The notes: generated by a model from the sequence alone, not told the origin. Shown: positions 17,241-25,725, counted from the first letter of the stretch. The stretch is DNA of 64,000 nt from Streptomyces sp. HUAS ZL42 (GCF_040782645.1 NZ_CP160403.1:6855001-6919000), one strand, 5' to 3'. Numbers and translations are program-made.

Positions 17241-18146
17241 ATGACCCATGACCCCCGTTCCGCGCTGCTACGCGCAGCGCTGGAAGCCGCCGAACGCGGT
17301 TGGCACGTCTTTCCGCTCCGGCCCGGCAGCAAGCGGCCCGCCCTCCACGGAGAACGCACCTGCACCCGCACCGGCCCGTGCGCGAGCGGCCACCTGAAGT
17401 GGGAGCAGCGTGCCACCACCGACGCCGACCGCATCCGGACCGCCTGGTCGGGGGCGCCGTTCAACGTCGGTATCGCCACCGGCCCCTCCGGGCTGCTGGT
17501 CGTCGACCTGGACGTGCCGAAGGACAAGGGCAGTTCGGACGCGCCTAGCGGCGCGGCGACCTTTGGAGCGCTCTGCGAGCGCGCCGGGCATGCCGTCCCC
17601 ACCACCTACTGCACCCGGACCGCGAGCGGCGGACAGCACCTGTACTTCACCGCCCCGAACGGCATCCGCCTCGCCAACACGGCAGGAGCCGTCGGCGAGT
17701 TGGTCGACACCCGCGCTTGGGGCGGCTACGTCGTCGCTGCCGGCAGCATCACCCTCGCAGGAGCCTACGAAGCCCTGTGTGGCCCCGTAACGGCCTCTCT
17801 GCCCTCGTGGCTGCAAAGCATCCTGCAACCCGCACCCAAGGCTTCTCAGGCCCCTTCAGTGGCCTTATCGGGGCAATCTCGCCGATACGCGGATGTAGCG
17901 CTCGCCAACGAGACGCGGAACGTAGCCACGGCCCAACTCGGGGAGCGCGAGCGGAAGTTGTTCGTTGCGGCGCGCGCCCTGGGACGGTTCGTCGCGTGGG
18001 GCGACCTCCCCCGGCACGTGGTTGAGCAGGCTCTTCAGGAGGCAGGCGAGGCGGCTGGACTCGCCGCGTCCGAGTGCCGCTCCACCCTCCGCAGCGCCCT
18101 CAACTGGTCCATCGCCCACAACCAGACCAGGAGGGATGCAGCATGA
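17241..18146 (+). CDS. bifunctional DNA primase/polymerase (prim-pol)
   Basis: This 301-residue replication protein has the family start AAERGWHVFPLRPGSKRPAL, an arginine/cysteine-containing CTRTGPCASGHLKWEQRAT segment, and the catalytic acidic pair VVDLDVPKDKG. Later come TASGGQHLYF (the conserved GGxH) and AGAVGELVDTRAWGGYVV. It primes replication of the excised element. ATG 17241 follows GGACTGGAGACATCCAGC. Its stop overlaps the next start (ATGA). Prim-pol plus helicase places the element in the RepPP-type AICEs. Confidence 0.88.
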   Translation: MTHDPRSALLRAALEAAERGWHVFPLRPGSKRPALHGERTCTRTGPCASGHLKWEQRATTDADRIRTAWSGAPFNVGIATGPSGLLVVDLDVPKDKGSSDAPSGAATFGALCERAGHAVPTTYCTRTASGGQHLYFTAPNGIRLANTAGAVGELVDTRAWGGYVVAAGSITLAGAYEALCGPVTASLPSWLQSILQPAPKASQAPSVALSGQSRRYADVALANETRNVATAQLGERERKLFVAARALGRFVAWGDLPRHVVEQALQEAGEAAGLAASECRSTLRSALNWSIAHNQTRRDAA

Positions 18147-18493
18147 GCACCCCTCCCCGCCTCTCCCTGAAGAGCATCACCGAGACCCCGTCCGGGCCGT
18201 CCGCCGCTCCGCAGCCCGTGGACACGACGGCCGTCGGCGCGCCGAAAGTCGCCGCCCGCAAGGGCGTCCGAACATGCCCTGACCCGCAGCAGGGCGACGG
18301 CCGGTATCCCGTCGCCTGGCTGCACATCCGCGCACCGTACGGCGCCACCCCGAGCGCGACGTCGACGTGCCTGTGCGGCCGGCACCGCACCGCCGTCGGC
18401 GAGCGCCGCGTGCACGCCCTGATCACCGACCACACCGCCCACCGCGACAACTGCCCGCTCCGCGCACCCAGGGAAGGGAGGACTGCGGCATGA
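18143..18493 (+). CDS. small Cys/His-containing protein between prim-pol and helicase
   Basis: This 116-residue protein has a disordered N-terminal half rich in Pro/Thr and a C-terminal part with TCLCGRHRTAVGERRV and DNCPL. The Cys/His residues (also RTCPDP) could form a zinc ribbon. It is coupled on both sides by ATGA overlaps, so it is made in step with the primase and helicase and is probably a replication accessory. No family was recognised. Confidence 0.7.
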   Translation: MSTPPRLSLKSITETPSGPSAAPQPVDTTAVGAPKVAARKGVRTCPDPQQGDGRYPVAWLHIRAPYGATPSATSTCLCGRHRTAVGERRVHALITDHTAHRDNCPLRAPREGRTAA

Positions 18494-19941
18494 CGGACCC
18501 CACCACGACCGAGACCGAAGAACTTCCGCCGCCGTCCAACCCCATGGCCGTGGCCCGCCGCATCCTGCCCGACTGGCAGACCCAGGACGGACAGCCCGTA
18601 TGCCGCCGCTGGCGCACGTCCTGGATGCGCTGGAACGGCACCTGCTGGCGGGAGCTGGACGAAGAGCAGGTCCGCAAGGCCATGTATGAGCGCCTGGAGC
18701 ACGCCGTCTACCGGGCGCCAGCCAAGGACGGCCAGACCGAGGAGCGTGCCTGGGCACCCACGAAACCAAAGATCAGCAACCTGCTCGATGCCCTCGGGTC
18801 CATCACCCTGCTGCCCACCGAGGTCGACGCTCCCACCTGGACAGACGCAGAGAGCGAACAGGACGACGGGCCGATCGTGGCATGCGAGAACGGCCTGTTG
18901 CGCATCCGGGACCGCGCACTGCTGCCGCACACCCCTGACTTCTTCAACCTCGTGTCCGTCCCCTTCGCCTACCGCCCAGAGGCGACCGCACCGACCTGGG
19001 AAGCGTTCCTGACACAAATCTGGCCCAACGACCCCGACGCCATCCAGGCCCTTCAAGAGTGGTTCGGCTACGTCCTCTCAGGCCGCACCGACCAACAGAA
19101 GATCCTGCTCATGGTCGGCCCGTCCCGCTCCGGCAAAGGCACCATCGCCCGCGTCCTCAAAGAGCTGGTCGGCAAAGAGAATCTTGCCGGGCCCACGCTC
19201 GCCGGACTCGGCACCAACTTCGGCTTGTCCACCCTGATCGGCAAGCCACTCGCGGTCATCGCCGACGCCCGGCTGTCCGGCAACGACAACAGTCAAGTCG
19301 TCGAACGGCTCCTGACCATCTCCGGCGAGGACACCATCGACATCGACCGCAAATACCGCGCCGTGTGGACCGGCAAACTGCCCACCCGGCTGGTGATCCT
19401 GTCCAACGAGTTGCCGCACTTCGGCGACTCCTCCGGCGTCATCGCCCGCCGCTTCATCCTGCTGAACATGACGGTGTCCTGGCTGGGCAAGGAAGATCCC
19501 ACCCTGTTCGATCGGCTCGTTGCCGAGATGCCCGGCATTCTCAACTGGGCCCTGGAAGGGCTCGCCCGCCTCCAGCGCACCGGCCGAATCACCGAACCGG
19601 CCTCCAGTCGTGAAGCCATCACCACCATGCAGGACACCGCCTCACCCACCTCCGCGTTCATCCGGGAACGCTGCACCACCGGACCCACCTGCTCCGTGCC
19701 CGTGGACGCGCTGTGGAACGTCTGGCGGGAGTGGGCCGAGGACAACGGCGTCCGCCCTGGCACCAAGCAGGTGTTCGGCCGCAACCTGCTCTCCGTCGTC
19801 CCCCAACTCAGCCGCTCCAGGCCCCGCGACGCGTACGGCCGGCAGGTGGTCACCTACACCGGGATCACGCTGAACATGTCCGAACCACATTTGCCTGAGT
19901 CGCGACTCATCGCCTCTCAAGCCCCCTCTGAGCGCCGCTGA
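18490..19941 (+). CDS. phage/plasmid primase-helicase, P4 family (SF3 helicase, D5-like)
   Basis: This 483-residue replication helicase has an N-terminal D5-type region (PDFFNLVSVPFAYRPEA; TQIWPNDPDAIQALQEWFGY split), then SF3 Walker A GPSRSGKGT (from G210, with K216). Walker B-like PLAVIADAR and the sensor strand RLVILSNELPHFGD follow, and RRFILLNM closes the ATPase. It unwinds element DNA for prim-pol. ATG 18490 overlaps the previous stop and has GGGAGGACTGCGGC. The two 14-bp palindromes before xis start inside its last codons. Confidence 0.88.
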   Translation: MTDPTTTETEELPPPSNPMAVARRILPDWQTQDGQPVCRRWRTSWMRWNGTCWRELDEEQVRKAMYERLEHAVYRAPAKDGQTEERAWAPTKPKISNLLDALGSITLLPTEVDAPTWTDAESEQDDGPIVACENGLLRIRDRALLPHTPDFFNLVSVPFAYRPEATAPTWEAFLTQIWPNDPDAIQALQEWFGYVLSGRTDQQKILLMVGPSRSGKGTIARVLKELVGKENLAGPTLAGLGTNFGLSTLIGKPLAVIADARLSGNDNSQVVERLLTISGEDTIDIDRKYRAVWTGKLPTRLVILSNELPHFGDSSGVIARRFILLNMTVSWLGKEDPTLFDRLVAEMPGILNWALEGLARLQRTGRITEPASSREAITTMQDTASPTSAFIRERCTTGPTCSVPVDALWNVWREWAEDNGVRPGTKQVFGRNLLSVVPQLSRSRPRDAYGRQVVTYTGITLNMSEPHLPESRLIASQAPSERR

Positions 19942-19962
19942 GTGCCGATGAGTCGCGACTCA
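19896..19962. promoter_or_regulatory. two perfect TGAGTCGCGACTCA palindromes upstream of xis
   Basis: The 14-bp palindrome occurs at 19896-19909 and 19949-19962, 53 bp apart (about five helical turns), on the same DNA face. Partial TGAG half-sites lie between. One copy is inside the end of the helicase gene and the other lies 33 bp before the xis start. It is most likely an operator controlling xis-int; an iteron role is also possible. Confidence 0.65.
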
Positions 19963-19994
19963 GAGCAATGTATTTCCAACTCGTGGAGGACTCA

Positions 19995-20240
19995 GTGAGC
20001 GCGCCCGCCCCCGTCCGAGACGACCCCCGCGCCATCCTCCGGGGTGGTCTCCCGGACCGGTACCTCACCGCTGACGACATAGCTGTGATCTTCAAGGTGC
20101 CCAAGGAAACCGTCTACCAGTGGCGCAAGAAGCGCATCGGCCCGCCCGGCTTCCGAATCGGCAAGTACATCCGTTACGACCCCGCTGACGTGCGCGCATA
20201 CGTCACCGGTCGCAAGGACGCCGAGCGCGACACCGCCTGA
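19995..20240 (+). CDS. xis: excisionase (MerR/AlpA-type helix-turn-helix)
   Basis: This 81-residue recombination directionality factor is built on a winged helix: RYLTADDIAVIFKVPKETVYQW split by a turn, then RIGPPGFRIGKYIRYDPADVRAYV. It assists the integrase in excising the element. I chose GTG 19995 because GGAGG lies 6 nt upstream; an upstream ATG at 19968 lacks a site. It sits directly before int, as in pSAM2-type elements, and behind the paired palindromes. Confidence 0.85.
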   Translation: MSAPAPVRDDPRAILRGGLPDRYLTADDIAVIFKVPKETVYQWRKKRIGPPGFRIGKYIRYDPADVRAYVTGRKDAERDTA

Positions 20241-20262
20241 CCGAATACCCCACCAAAGACAG

Positions 20263-20291
20263 AGGGAGAGCCGCTATCGGCGGCTCTCCCT
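20263..20291 (+). terminator. hairpin between xis and int
   Basis: AGGGAGAGCCG, 7-nt loop, CGGCTCTCCCT: an 11-bp perfect stem 23 nt after the xis stop and 30 nt before the int start. It could attenuate int expression relative to xis. No T-run follows. Confidence 0.6.
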
Positions 20292-20320
20292 GCTGCTTGT
20301 CGAGAAGGGACCGCCGCCAC

Positions 20321-21586
20321 ATGGCCGGCCACATCCAAGACCGCTGGTACAAAACCGAGAAGGACGCCAACGGCAAGACCATCCGCGTCAAGACCGACCG
20401 GTACGGCACGGGCATGCGCTACCGGGCCCGGTACGTCGGCCCGGACGGAACCGAGAAGTCCAAGAGCTTCCCCGACGGCAAGAAGCGTCTAGCCGATCAG
20501 TGGCTTGCCCAGATTGAGGCCGACATGGCGCGGGGGCAGTACGTCGATCCCAAGGCTGGCCGCACCACCTTCCAGCAGTACGCCGAACGCTGGGTCGCTG
20601 CGCAGACGACCGACGTTTCCACCCGAGCGGGCACAGAGTCCCGACTCAGGCTGCACGCCTACCCGCACATCGGTTCCCGCCCGCTCAGCTCCTTCCAGCC
20701 GGAGCAAATCCGCACGTGGTCAAGGCAGTTGGAAGACAAGGGTCTTGCCGCGTCGTACCGGCGGGTCATCTTCGCCAACGTCTCCGCCGTATTCACGGCA
20801 GCCTTGGACGACGGATTGATCAGTAAGAACCCCTGCCGTGCAGCCTCAGTGAAGGCGCCGGCAATGGTGCCCAGTCGAGTGCGGCCCTGGACGGCCGAGC
20901 GCGTATTCGCCGTACGTGCCGCCCTGTCTGAGGGCTACCGCGCCATGGTGGACGCGGGCGGTGGTTGCGGCCTACGGCAGGGCGAGATCTTTGGTCTCCC
21001 TGTCGATGAAATCAACTTCCTGAAAGGGTGGTTGCACGTCGGCTATCAGGTGAAGTTGGTCGACAATCAGGCCGTATTCGCACCTCCGAAGCGCGGCAAG
21101 GTGCGTGACGTTCCGCTGCCCGAGCGGGTTGGGCAGGCATTCGCGGTTCACATGAAGCGATTTCCGCCTACGGAGGTGACGTTGCCGTGGCTTGTCCCAG
21201 GAGGGCAGCCCGTGACGAAGAAGCTTATGTTCACCGCTCCCGAAGGCGGTGCGCTCGTGCGGCACAACTTCAACCGGGATGCCTGGAAGCCCGCCCTGGT
21301 GTCCGCTGGAGTCCTCCCTGAGCCTGAGCAGGGCCAACGGATCGCGGAATCGCGCGAGGACGGCATGCATGCGCTCAGGCACTTCTACGCGTCCGTCCTG
21401 CTCGACGCGGGGGAGAACATCAAGGCGTTGAGCCGCTACCTGGGGCACAGCGACCCTGGGTTCACCCTGCGGGTCTACACGCACCTCATGCCGAGCAGCG
21501 AGAGCCGCACGCGGCGGGCGGTCGACGGCGTGTATCGGGCCGCTCGTGAGGGCGATGACGGCCCACAGACGGCCCACGCGGCATGA
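20321..21586 (+). CDS. int: tyrosine recombinase / integrase of the AICE
   Basis: This 421-residue site-specific recombinase has an N-terminal arm-binding part (MAGHIQDRWYK; GTGMRYRARYVGPDG), a SAM-like core-binding domain (about 80-165) and a catalytic domain. The catalytic residues are R219 (GCGLRQGE), H350-x-x-R353 (HALRH), H376 (LGHSDP) and Y386 (VYTHL). All are present, so it should be active. I chose ATG 20321; a TTG at 20297 is less likely. The C-terminal codons contain the GACGGCCCA repeats, and the attachment repeat lies 66 bp beyond the stop. Confidence 0.92.
   Translation: MAGHIQDRWYKTEKDANGKTIRVKTDRYGTGMRYRARYVGPDGTEKSKSFPDGKKRLADQWLAQIEADMARGQYVDPKAGRTTFQQYAERWVAAQTTDVSTRAGTESRLRLHAYPHIGSRPLSSFQPEQIRTWSRQLEDKGLAASYRRVIFANVSAVFTAALDDGLISKNPCRAASVKAPAMVPSRVRPWTAERVFAVRAALSEGYRAMVDAGGGCGLRQGEIFGLPVDEINFLKGWLHVGYQVKLVDNQAVFAPPKRGKVRDVPLPERVGQAFAVHMKRFPPTEVTLPWLVPGGQPVTKKLMFTAPEGGALVRHNFNRDAWKPALVSAGVLPEPEQGQRIAESREDGMHALRHFYASVLLDAGENIKALSRYLGHSDPGFTLRVYTHLMPSSESRTRRAVDGVYRAAREGDDGPQTAHAA
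21557..21576 (+). repeat. right paired GACGGCCCA repeats (candidate arm sites)
   Basis: Two exact GACGGCCCA copies at 21557 and 21568, 11 bp apart, inside the last codons of int. They mirror the left-end pair at 7512 and 7523. Confidence 0.5.
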
Positions 21587-21592
21587 AGTAGC

Positions 21593-21623
21593 CCCCCACC
21601 AGCGGTGAACCCGCTGGTGGGGG
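21593..21623 (+). terminator. terminator hairpin after int
   Basis: CCCCCACCAGCGG, 5-nt loop, CCGCTGGTGGGGG: a 13-bp stem starting 7 nt after the int stop. It isolates element transcription from the aldehyde dehydrogenase promoter. Confidence 0.75.
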
Positions 21624-21651
21624 CCTATCTGGCGTTAGGTCTGGCCTAGTT

Positions 21652-21665
21652 TAACTAGAACTGGT
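21652..21665. repeat. attR core repeat of the AICE
   Basis: TAACTAGAACTGGT, identical to 7398-7411, 66 bp after the int stop. Host sequence begins here; the following bases complete a perfect dyad. Confidence 0.65.
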
Positions 21666-21673
21666 ATCAGTTC
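21656..21673. promoter_or_regulatory. operator dyad upstream of aldehyde dehydrogenase
   Basis: AGAACTGGTATCAGTTCT at 21657-21674 is a perfect 7-bp dyad with a 4-bp centre. TAGAACTGGTATCA (21656-21669) is the KstR consensus with one mismatch (GTA for GTT). It lies about 85 bp upstream of the start codon. Two ACACCGTCAG repeats follow (21678 and 21691). Confidence 0.55.
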
Positions 21674-21755
21674 TGAAACACCGTCAGAAGACACCGTCAG
21701 GAACGGGAACCACCGTCCGGGAACGGGATCGCCGGCTCCTCAGGAGGCAGTCGCC

Positions 21756-23213
21756 ATGGCCGAGCTCATGGAACACGGACAGCTGTTCATCGGCGGGGAG
21801 TTGACCGACCCGCTCGGCAAGGACGTCATCGAGGTGGTCTCGCCGCACACGGAAGAGGTCATCGGGCGGGTGCCGCACGCCTCTTCGGCCGACGTGGACC
21901 GGGCGGTGGCCGTGGCGCGCAAGGCGTTCGACGAGGGGCCCTGGCCGCGGCTGTCGCTCGACGAGCGGATCGAGGTCGTCACCCGCATCAAGGACGCGAT
22001 CGCCGTACGGCACGAGGAGATCGCCCGGGTGATCTCGTCGGAGAACGGATCACCGTACTCCTGGAGCGTCCTCGCGCAGGCCCTCGGCGCGATGATGGTG
22101 TGGGACGCGGCGATCACGGTCGCGCGGAACTTCACGTACGAGGAGACCCGCGACGGAGTGCTCGGCAGGATCCTCGTGCGGCGCGAGCCGGTCGGGGTGG
22201 TCGCGGCCGTGGTCCCCTGGAACGTCCCGCAGTTCGTGGCCGCCGCGAAACTCGCGCCCGCGCTGCTCACCGGCTGCACGGTGATCCTCAAGCCGTCGCC
22301 GGAGTCGCCGCTGGACGCGTACATCCTCGCCGACATCGCGAGGGAGGCCGGGCTGCCGGAGGGCGTCCTGTCGATCCTCCCGGCGGACCGCGAGGTGAGC
22401 GAGTACCTGGTCGGGCACCCGGGCGTCGACAAGGTCTCCTTCACCGGCTCGGTCGCGGCCGGGAAGCGCGTGATGGAGGTGGCCTCCCGCAACCTCACCC
22501 GCGTCACCCTCGAACTGGGCGGGAAGTCGGCGGCGATCGTCCTGCCGGACGCGGACATCGAGACGTCCGTCCCCGGGATCGTCTCCGCGGCCTGGATGAA
22601 CAACGGGCAGGCGTGCGTGGCCCAGACCCGCATTCTGCTGCCGCGCTCGCGCTACGACGAGTTCGCCGACGCCTTCGCGGCGGCCGCGAGCGCGCTGGTG
22701 GTCGGCGACCCGCTGGACCCGGCGACCCAGGTGGGCCCGCTGGTGGCCGAGAGGCAGCAGCGCAGGAACCTCGACTACATCCGCATCGGCCAGGAGGAGG
22801 GCGCGAAGATCCTCACCGGCGGCGGGCGCCCACCGGGCCTGGACCGCGGCTGGTACGTGGAGCCGACCCTCTTCGGCGACGTCGACAACTCCATGCGGAT
22901 CGCCCGGGAGGAGATCTTCGGCCCGGTGATCTGCCTGCTCCCGTACGGCGACGAGTCCGAGGCGCTGAAGATCGCCAACGACTCGGACTACGGGCTGTCC
23001 GGCAGCGTGTGGACGGCGGACGTCGGGCACGGCATCGAGGTGGCGCGGCAGGTCCGTACCGGCACGTACTCGGTCAACACCTTCAGCCTGGACATGCTCG
23101 GCCCGTTCGGCGGCTACAAGAACTCCGGGCTGGGGAGGGAGTTCGGCCCGGAGGGCTACGGCGAGTATCTCGAACACAAGATGATCCACCTCCCGGCCGG
23201 CTGGGAGGCGTGA
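21756..23213 (+). CDS. NAD(P)-dependent aldehyde dehydrogenase
   Basis: This 485-residue cytoplasmic enzyme oxidises an aldehyde to the acid. Residues N156 (PWN), E253 (LELGGKS) and the nucleophile C287 (NNGQACVA) are all present. Length is normal for the ALDH superfamily. GGAGG lies 8 nt before ATG 21756. A KstR-type operator dyad lies upstream and a ferredoxin gene follows after 6 nt, the pairing often seen next to P450 and steroid/lipid genes. Before AICE insertion it would have been divergent from the MBL hydrolase across one operator (inference). Confidence 0.9.
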   Translation: MAELMEHGQLFIGGELTDPLGKDVIEVVSPHTEEVIGRVPHASSADVDRAVAVARKAFDEGPWPRLSLDERIEVVTRIKDAIAVRHEEIARVISSENGSPYSWSVLAQALGAMMVWDAAITVARNFTYEETRDGVLGRILVRREPVGVVAAVVPWNVPQFVAAAKLAPALLTGCTVILKPSPESPLDAYILADIAREAGLPEGVLSILPADREVSEYLVGHPGVDKVSFTGSVAAGKRVMEVASRNLTRVTLELGGKSAAIVLPDADIETSVPGIVSAAWMNNGQACVAQTRILLPRSRYDEFADAFAAAASALVVGDPLDPATQVGPLVAERQQRRNLDYIRIGQEEGAKILTGGGRPPGLDRGWYVEPTLFGDVDNSMRIAREEIFGPVICLLPYGDESEALKIANDSDYGLSGSVWTADVGHGIEVARQVRTGTYSVNTFSLDMLGPFGGYKNSGLGREFGPEGYGEYLEHKMIHLPAGWEA

Positions 23214-23219
23214 GCGGTC

Positions 23220-23453
23220 ATGGGTGACCGCTGGCACGTCGAGGTCGATCGCTCCCTGTGCATCGGCTCCGCCCAGTGCATCCACCACGCCCCGGACGCC
23301 TTCCGCCTCGACACCGCCCGCCAGTCCCACCCGGTCGACCCCGACACGGACGCGGGCGAACAGGTCCTGGCGGCGGCGGAGAGCTGCCCGGTGGAGGCCA
23401 TCGTGATCACGCTGGTGGGGAGCGGGGAGGCGGTGTTTCCACCGGAGGAATAG
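23220..23453 (+). CDS. ferredoxin ([3Fe-4S]-type, P450-associated family)
   Basis: This 77-residue single-cluster ferredoxin has CIGSAQC (C14 with C20) and a late CPVEAI (C61). Having three usable cysteines with Ala/Gln in place of the usual second ligand is typical of actinobacterial 3Fe-4S ferredoxins that reduce cytochromes P450. No P450 lies in the window, so its partner must be elsewhere. It is coupled 6 nt behind the aldehyde dehydrogenase. Confidence 0.85.
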   Translation: MGDRWHVEVDRSLCIGSAQCIHHAPDAFRLDTARQSHPVDPDTDAGEQVLAAAESCPVEAIVITLVGSGEAVFPPEE

Positions 23454-23547
23454 GAACTGTCGATGCCTCGAACAGGACTGTAGGCGCCTCGCTGTACGCT
23501 CCCCGGGTTTCTGTTTCACGTGAGGTTCACGGGATGGGTGGGGAAGC

Positions 23548-24410
23548 GTGCGCAAGTTTGAGGCCAAGCAGCTGATCAAGCAGGCGTACCAGGCGTGGGA
23601 CGCAGAGGACTGGCTGCGTGCGGCCAGCCGCTTCGAACAGGTCCTCGCGCACTTCCCGGACGAGAAGCAGAGCGCGGTGTGGTGGTACGACGCCGCGCTC
23701 GCGTACAAGTTCCTGCGCAACTGGCAGAAGGCCTACGACCTGGGCCGCGAGGCCGCCGCCCGGGCACCGCGGGGCGAGGGCGACCCCGCGTACTGGAACC
23801 TCGGCATAGCGGCGACGATCCAGCGCGAGTGGGCGACCGCTCGGGACGCCTGGACCGGCTTCGGGATCGACGTCCCGGACGGGGAGGGCGAGCTCGTGGG
23901 CCGCTTCGGCAACGCCTGTGTACGGCTGGACTCCGGCGGTGAGCGGGAGGTCGTGTGGATCGAGCGGCTGTGCCCCACGCGCGGGCGGGTGGTCAATGTG
24001 CCGGTGACCGGCGGTCGGCGGTACGGCGAGATCGTCGTCCACGACGGGGTGCCGAACGGGGAGCGGATCGTCGACGGCACGACGTATCCCGTCTTCGACG
24101 AGCTGATGCTCTTCGAGGCGTCGGACCTGCCGACCCTGGAGGTTACGGTGCACGCCGGGGAGTCGGCCGACCTGGAGGCGCTGGTCGACCGTTCACTGAG
24201 CACGGCTTCGGGGCGGAGCCCGCGAGCAGCGTGCGGATGCTGTGCGCCTGCTGCAGCGAGGGCACCCACCAGCAGGAACGGTCCGTGGTGGCGGGCGCCC
24301 AGCAGGTGTCGCTGGCGGCTCCGGAGCAGGAGGCGCGGCGGTTGCCGGAGCGATGGGCGGGGGAGATGGTGATGGGGCGGAGTTGGAGCGGGCTGGGGCC
24401 GGTGGGCTAG
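23548..24410 (+). pseudogene. TPR-repeat protein, frameshifted near the C terminus
   Basis: The 5' part encodes a tetratricopeptide-type protein (KQAYQAWDAEDWLRAASRFEQ split; WWYDAALAYKFLRNWQKAYDLG split; DPAYWNLGIAATIQREWATA) followed by a beta-rich domain. After LVDR (about 24190) the frame turns into Arg/Ser-rich nonsense. The +2 frame from 24192 continues sensibly (FTEHGFGAEPASSVRMLCAC, then CSEGTHQQERS) to a stop at 24410. A single missing base at 24190-24192 restores one protein of about 287 residues. Either a real mutation or a base-call error. GTG start 23548. Confidence 0.75.
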
Positions 24411-24705
24411 GCATTCCATCCGTTTTTGCCCAAAAAAATCACTATTCCAGGGGTTCTCTTCGTGCGCAGAGGTTCTATCCTGTAATTGGCCTACGGGACG
24501 AGTGAGGGAGTTCGACCGGAGTAGCCGACATTGGCGTGAGGCAGACGGTCTCCGCCGGTGCCGACGTCGACGGTCGGGCTGAGAGGCCGGAAGGTCGGAA
24601 GACCGAAAGGTCCGAAGACTGGAAGGCGACCCCCAGTCACCTGATCCGGACAATACCGGCGAAGGGAACCCGTCTCGTAGGTCCTTTCTGTGCCCGGTTC
24701 GCCCG
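24411..24705. other. intergenic stretch without a recognisable gene
   Basis: The first 80 bp are unusually AT-rich (runs of A and T after TTTTTGCCC), followed by short direct repeats (GGAAGGTCGGAAGACCGAAAGG region, 24588-24610). It marks the border between ordinary chromosome and the RHS/immunity graveyard. No promoter or RNA is clear. Confidence 0.4.
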
Positions 24706-25083
24706 TCACGCCTCCTGGTAGAGGTTGACGATGTTGCCGTCCGGGTCACGCAACCACACCGAGCGCCGTCCCCACGGCTGGGCTGTCGGGGGCTTGAGGA
24801 TCTCGACACCCCGGCCCAGCAGACGCTCGTGCCGCGCATCCACGTGAGTGACCTGGAACTCCAGCGTGAAGCCGCCGCTCGCGGCGCCGGCCATCGAGCC
24901 GGGCACCATCGACTCCATGCCCTGAGTGGAGAGGAACGACAGGACGGCACCGGGGACCGTCACCCGGGCGAAGGGGTCGCCACCTTCGATCTCTGCGTCC
25001 AGGACAGCGGCGTAGAAGGCGGCGAGGGCCGGAACGTCGTCGGTGATCAGGGAGGTGCCGGTGAAGTGTCTGCATCGGGGCAT
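24706..25083 (-). CDS. VOC-family (glyoxalase/bleomycin-resistance fold) protein
   Basis: This 125-residue single vicinal-oxygen-chelate domain pair has TSLITDDVPALAAFYAAVLDA as a split N-terminal module. The C-terminal module ends WLRDPDGNIVNLYQE, with the conserved metal-ligand glutamate and the RDPDGN turn. It may detoxify or bind a small metabolite; the substrate is not readable. Its start lies in the degraded immunity gene, whose frame runs on into it from upstream. Confidence 0.8.
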   Translation of the reverse strand: MPRCRHFTGTSLITDDVPALAAFYAAVLDAEIEGGDPFARVTVPGAVLSFLSTQGMESMVPGSMAGAASGGFTLEFQVTHVDARHERLLGRGVEILKPPTAQPWGRRSVWLRDPDGNIVNLYQEA

Positions 25084-25370
25084 CGTAGGTCGATGCCGGG
25101 ACGCTCGGGTCGGAACTCCTCTCGACCACGGTTACGTCGAGCTCCTGGTGATTGCGGAACGCAGACTCGAACAGCAATTTCCTGGCCTCGCCTCTGGTGA
25201 GTTCGAGCAGCGCTTCCTCGCGATGGTTTCGAATGTCGCCGACGTAGGGCGGAACACGTGAACGACTGGTGCAAAAGGTGACGTTGGCGGTGAGGGTGTC
25301 CTCCGAAAAGCCGCCCTCGGAAAGGGAGATGTATCCCAGGATGGGGTGCGTGCATTCCTCAGGAGCGGCT

Positions 25371-25416
25371 AGAGATCTTTAACGGTGCGGGTTACGTCGG
25401 GTCGTGACAGCTGTCG
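25371..25416 (+). repeat. left terminal inverted repeat
   Basis: Starts AGAGATCTTTAACGGTG and ends GTGACAGCTGTCG. It pairs with 26887-26932 with a single mismatch (position 18, C versus T). Confidence 0.9.
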
Positions 25417-25438
25417 TGGGCCGCGCTATGCCGGGAGG

Positions 25439-25725
25439 GTGAGGTATCCCGATGGCGGTGGATTGACGGCCGAGGAACGTTCTCGGCGTGAGCAAGTCCG
25501 GCTCGCAGCCGCCGATCTGATCGAGGCTGCCGGAGCCAGTGACCGGGAGGTGGCCCGACGGTTCAGGGTGACCCGGATGTCGGCGAACCGGTGGCGGCGG
25601 GCGTTGGCTTCGGGCGGTCGGCAGGCTCTGGTCTCAAAGGGCCCCGGCGGCGCCCGCTGCAAGCTCGATGCGGAACAACTCCGTCACTTGGAAGCTGTGT
25701 TGGACGCTGGCCCGGCCGCCGTGGA
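25439..25725 (+). pseudogene. IS630-family transposase, N-terminal fragment
   Basis: From GTG 25439 (GGGAGG upstream) the frame encodes [17 protein letters not shown], then [20 protein letters not shown], the N-terminal helix-turn-helix of IS630-type transposases. After [11 protein letters not shown] (about 25725) homology stops. A second start-like segment ([20 protein letters not shown]) follows, suggesting a fused piece of a related copy. The catalytic DDE domain is missing. Confidence 0.7.

Larger units (their letters stand above)
7398..21665. mobile_element. integrative and conjugative element (AICE), prim-pol replication type
   Basis: A 14.3-kb element bounded by the direct repeat TAACTAGAACTGGT (7398-7411 and 21652-21665). 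It carries a full AICE gene set: tyrosine integrase and Xis at the right end, prim-pol plus SF3-type helicase for replication, an FtsK/TraB-like translocase with a candidate clt locus, spread-type membrane proteins, DUF6284 and RRQRL small genes, and a GntR regulator with its own operators. Cargo lies at the left end (two-gene module, P-loop kinase) and between the transfer and replication blocks (predicted nuclease). All core genes look intact. Insertion is in an intergenic region, not a tRNA gene. Confidence 0.85.

Noticed and set aside
21756..23453. Cytochrome P450 system
   Set aside because: An ALDH and a P450-type ferredoxin are present but no P450 or ferredoxin reductase gene lies in the window.
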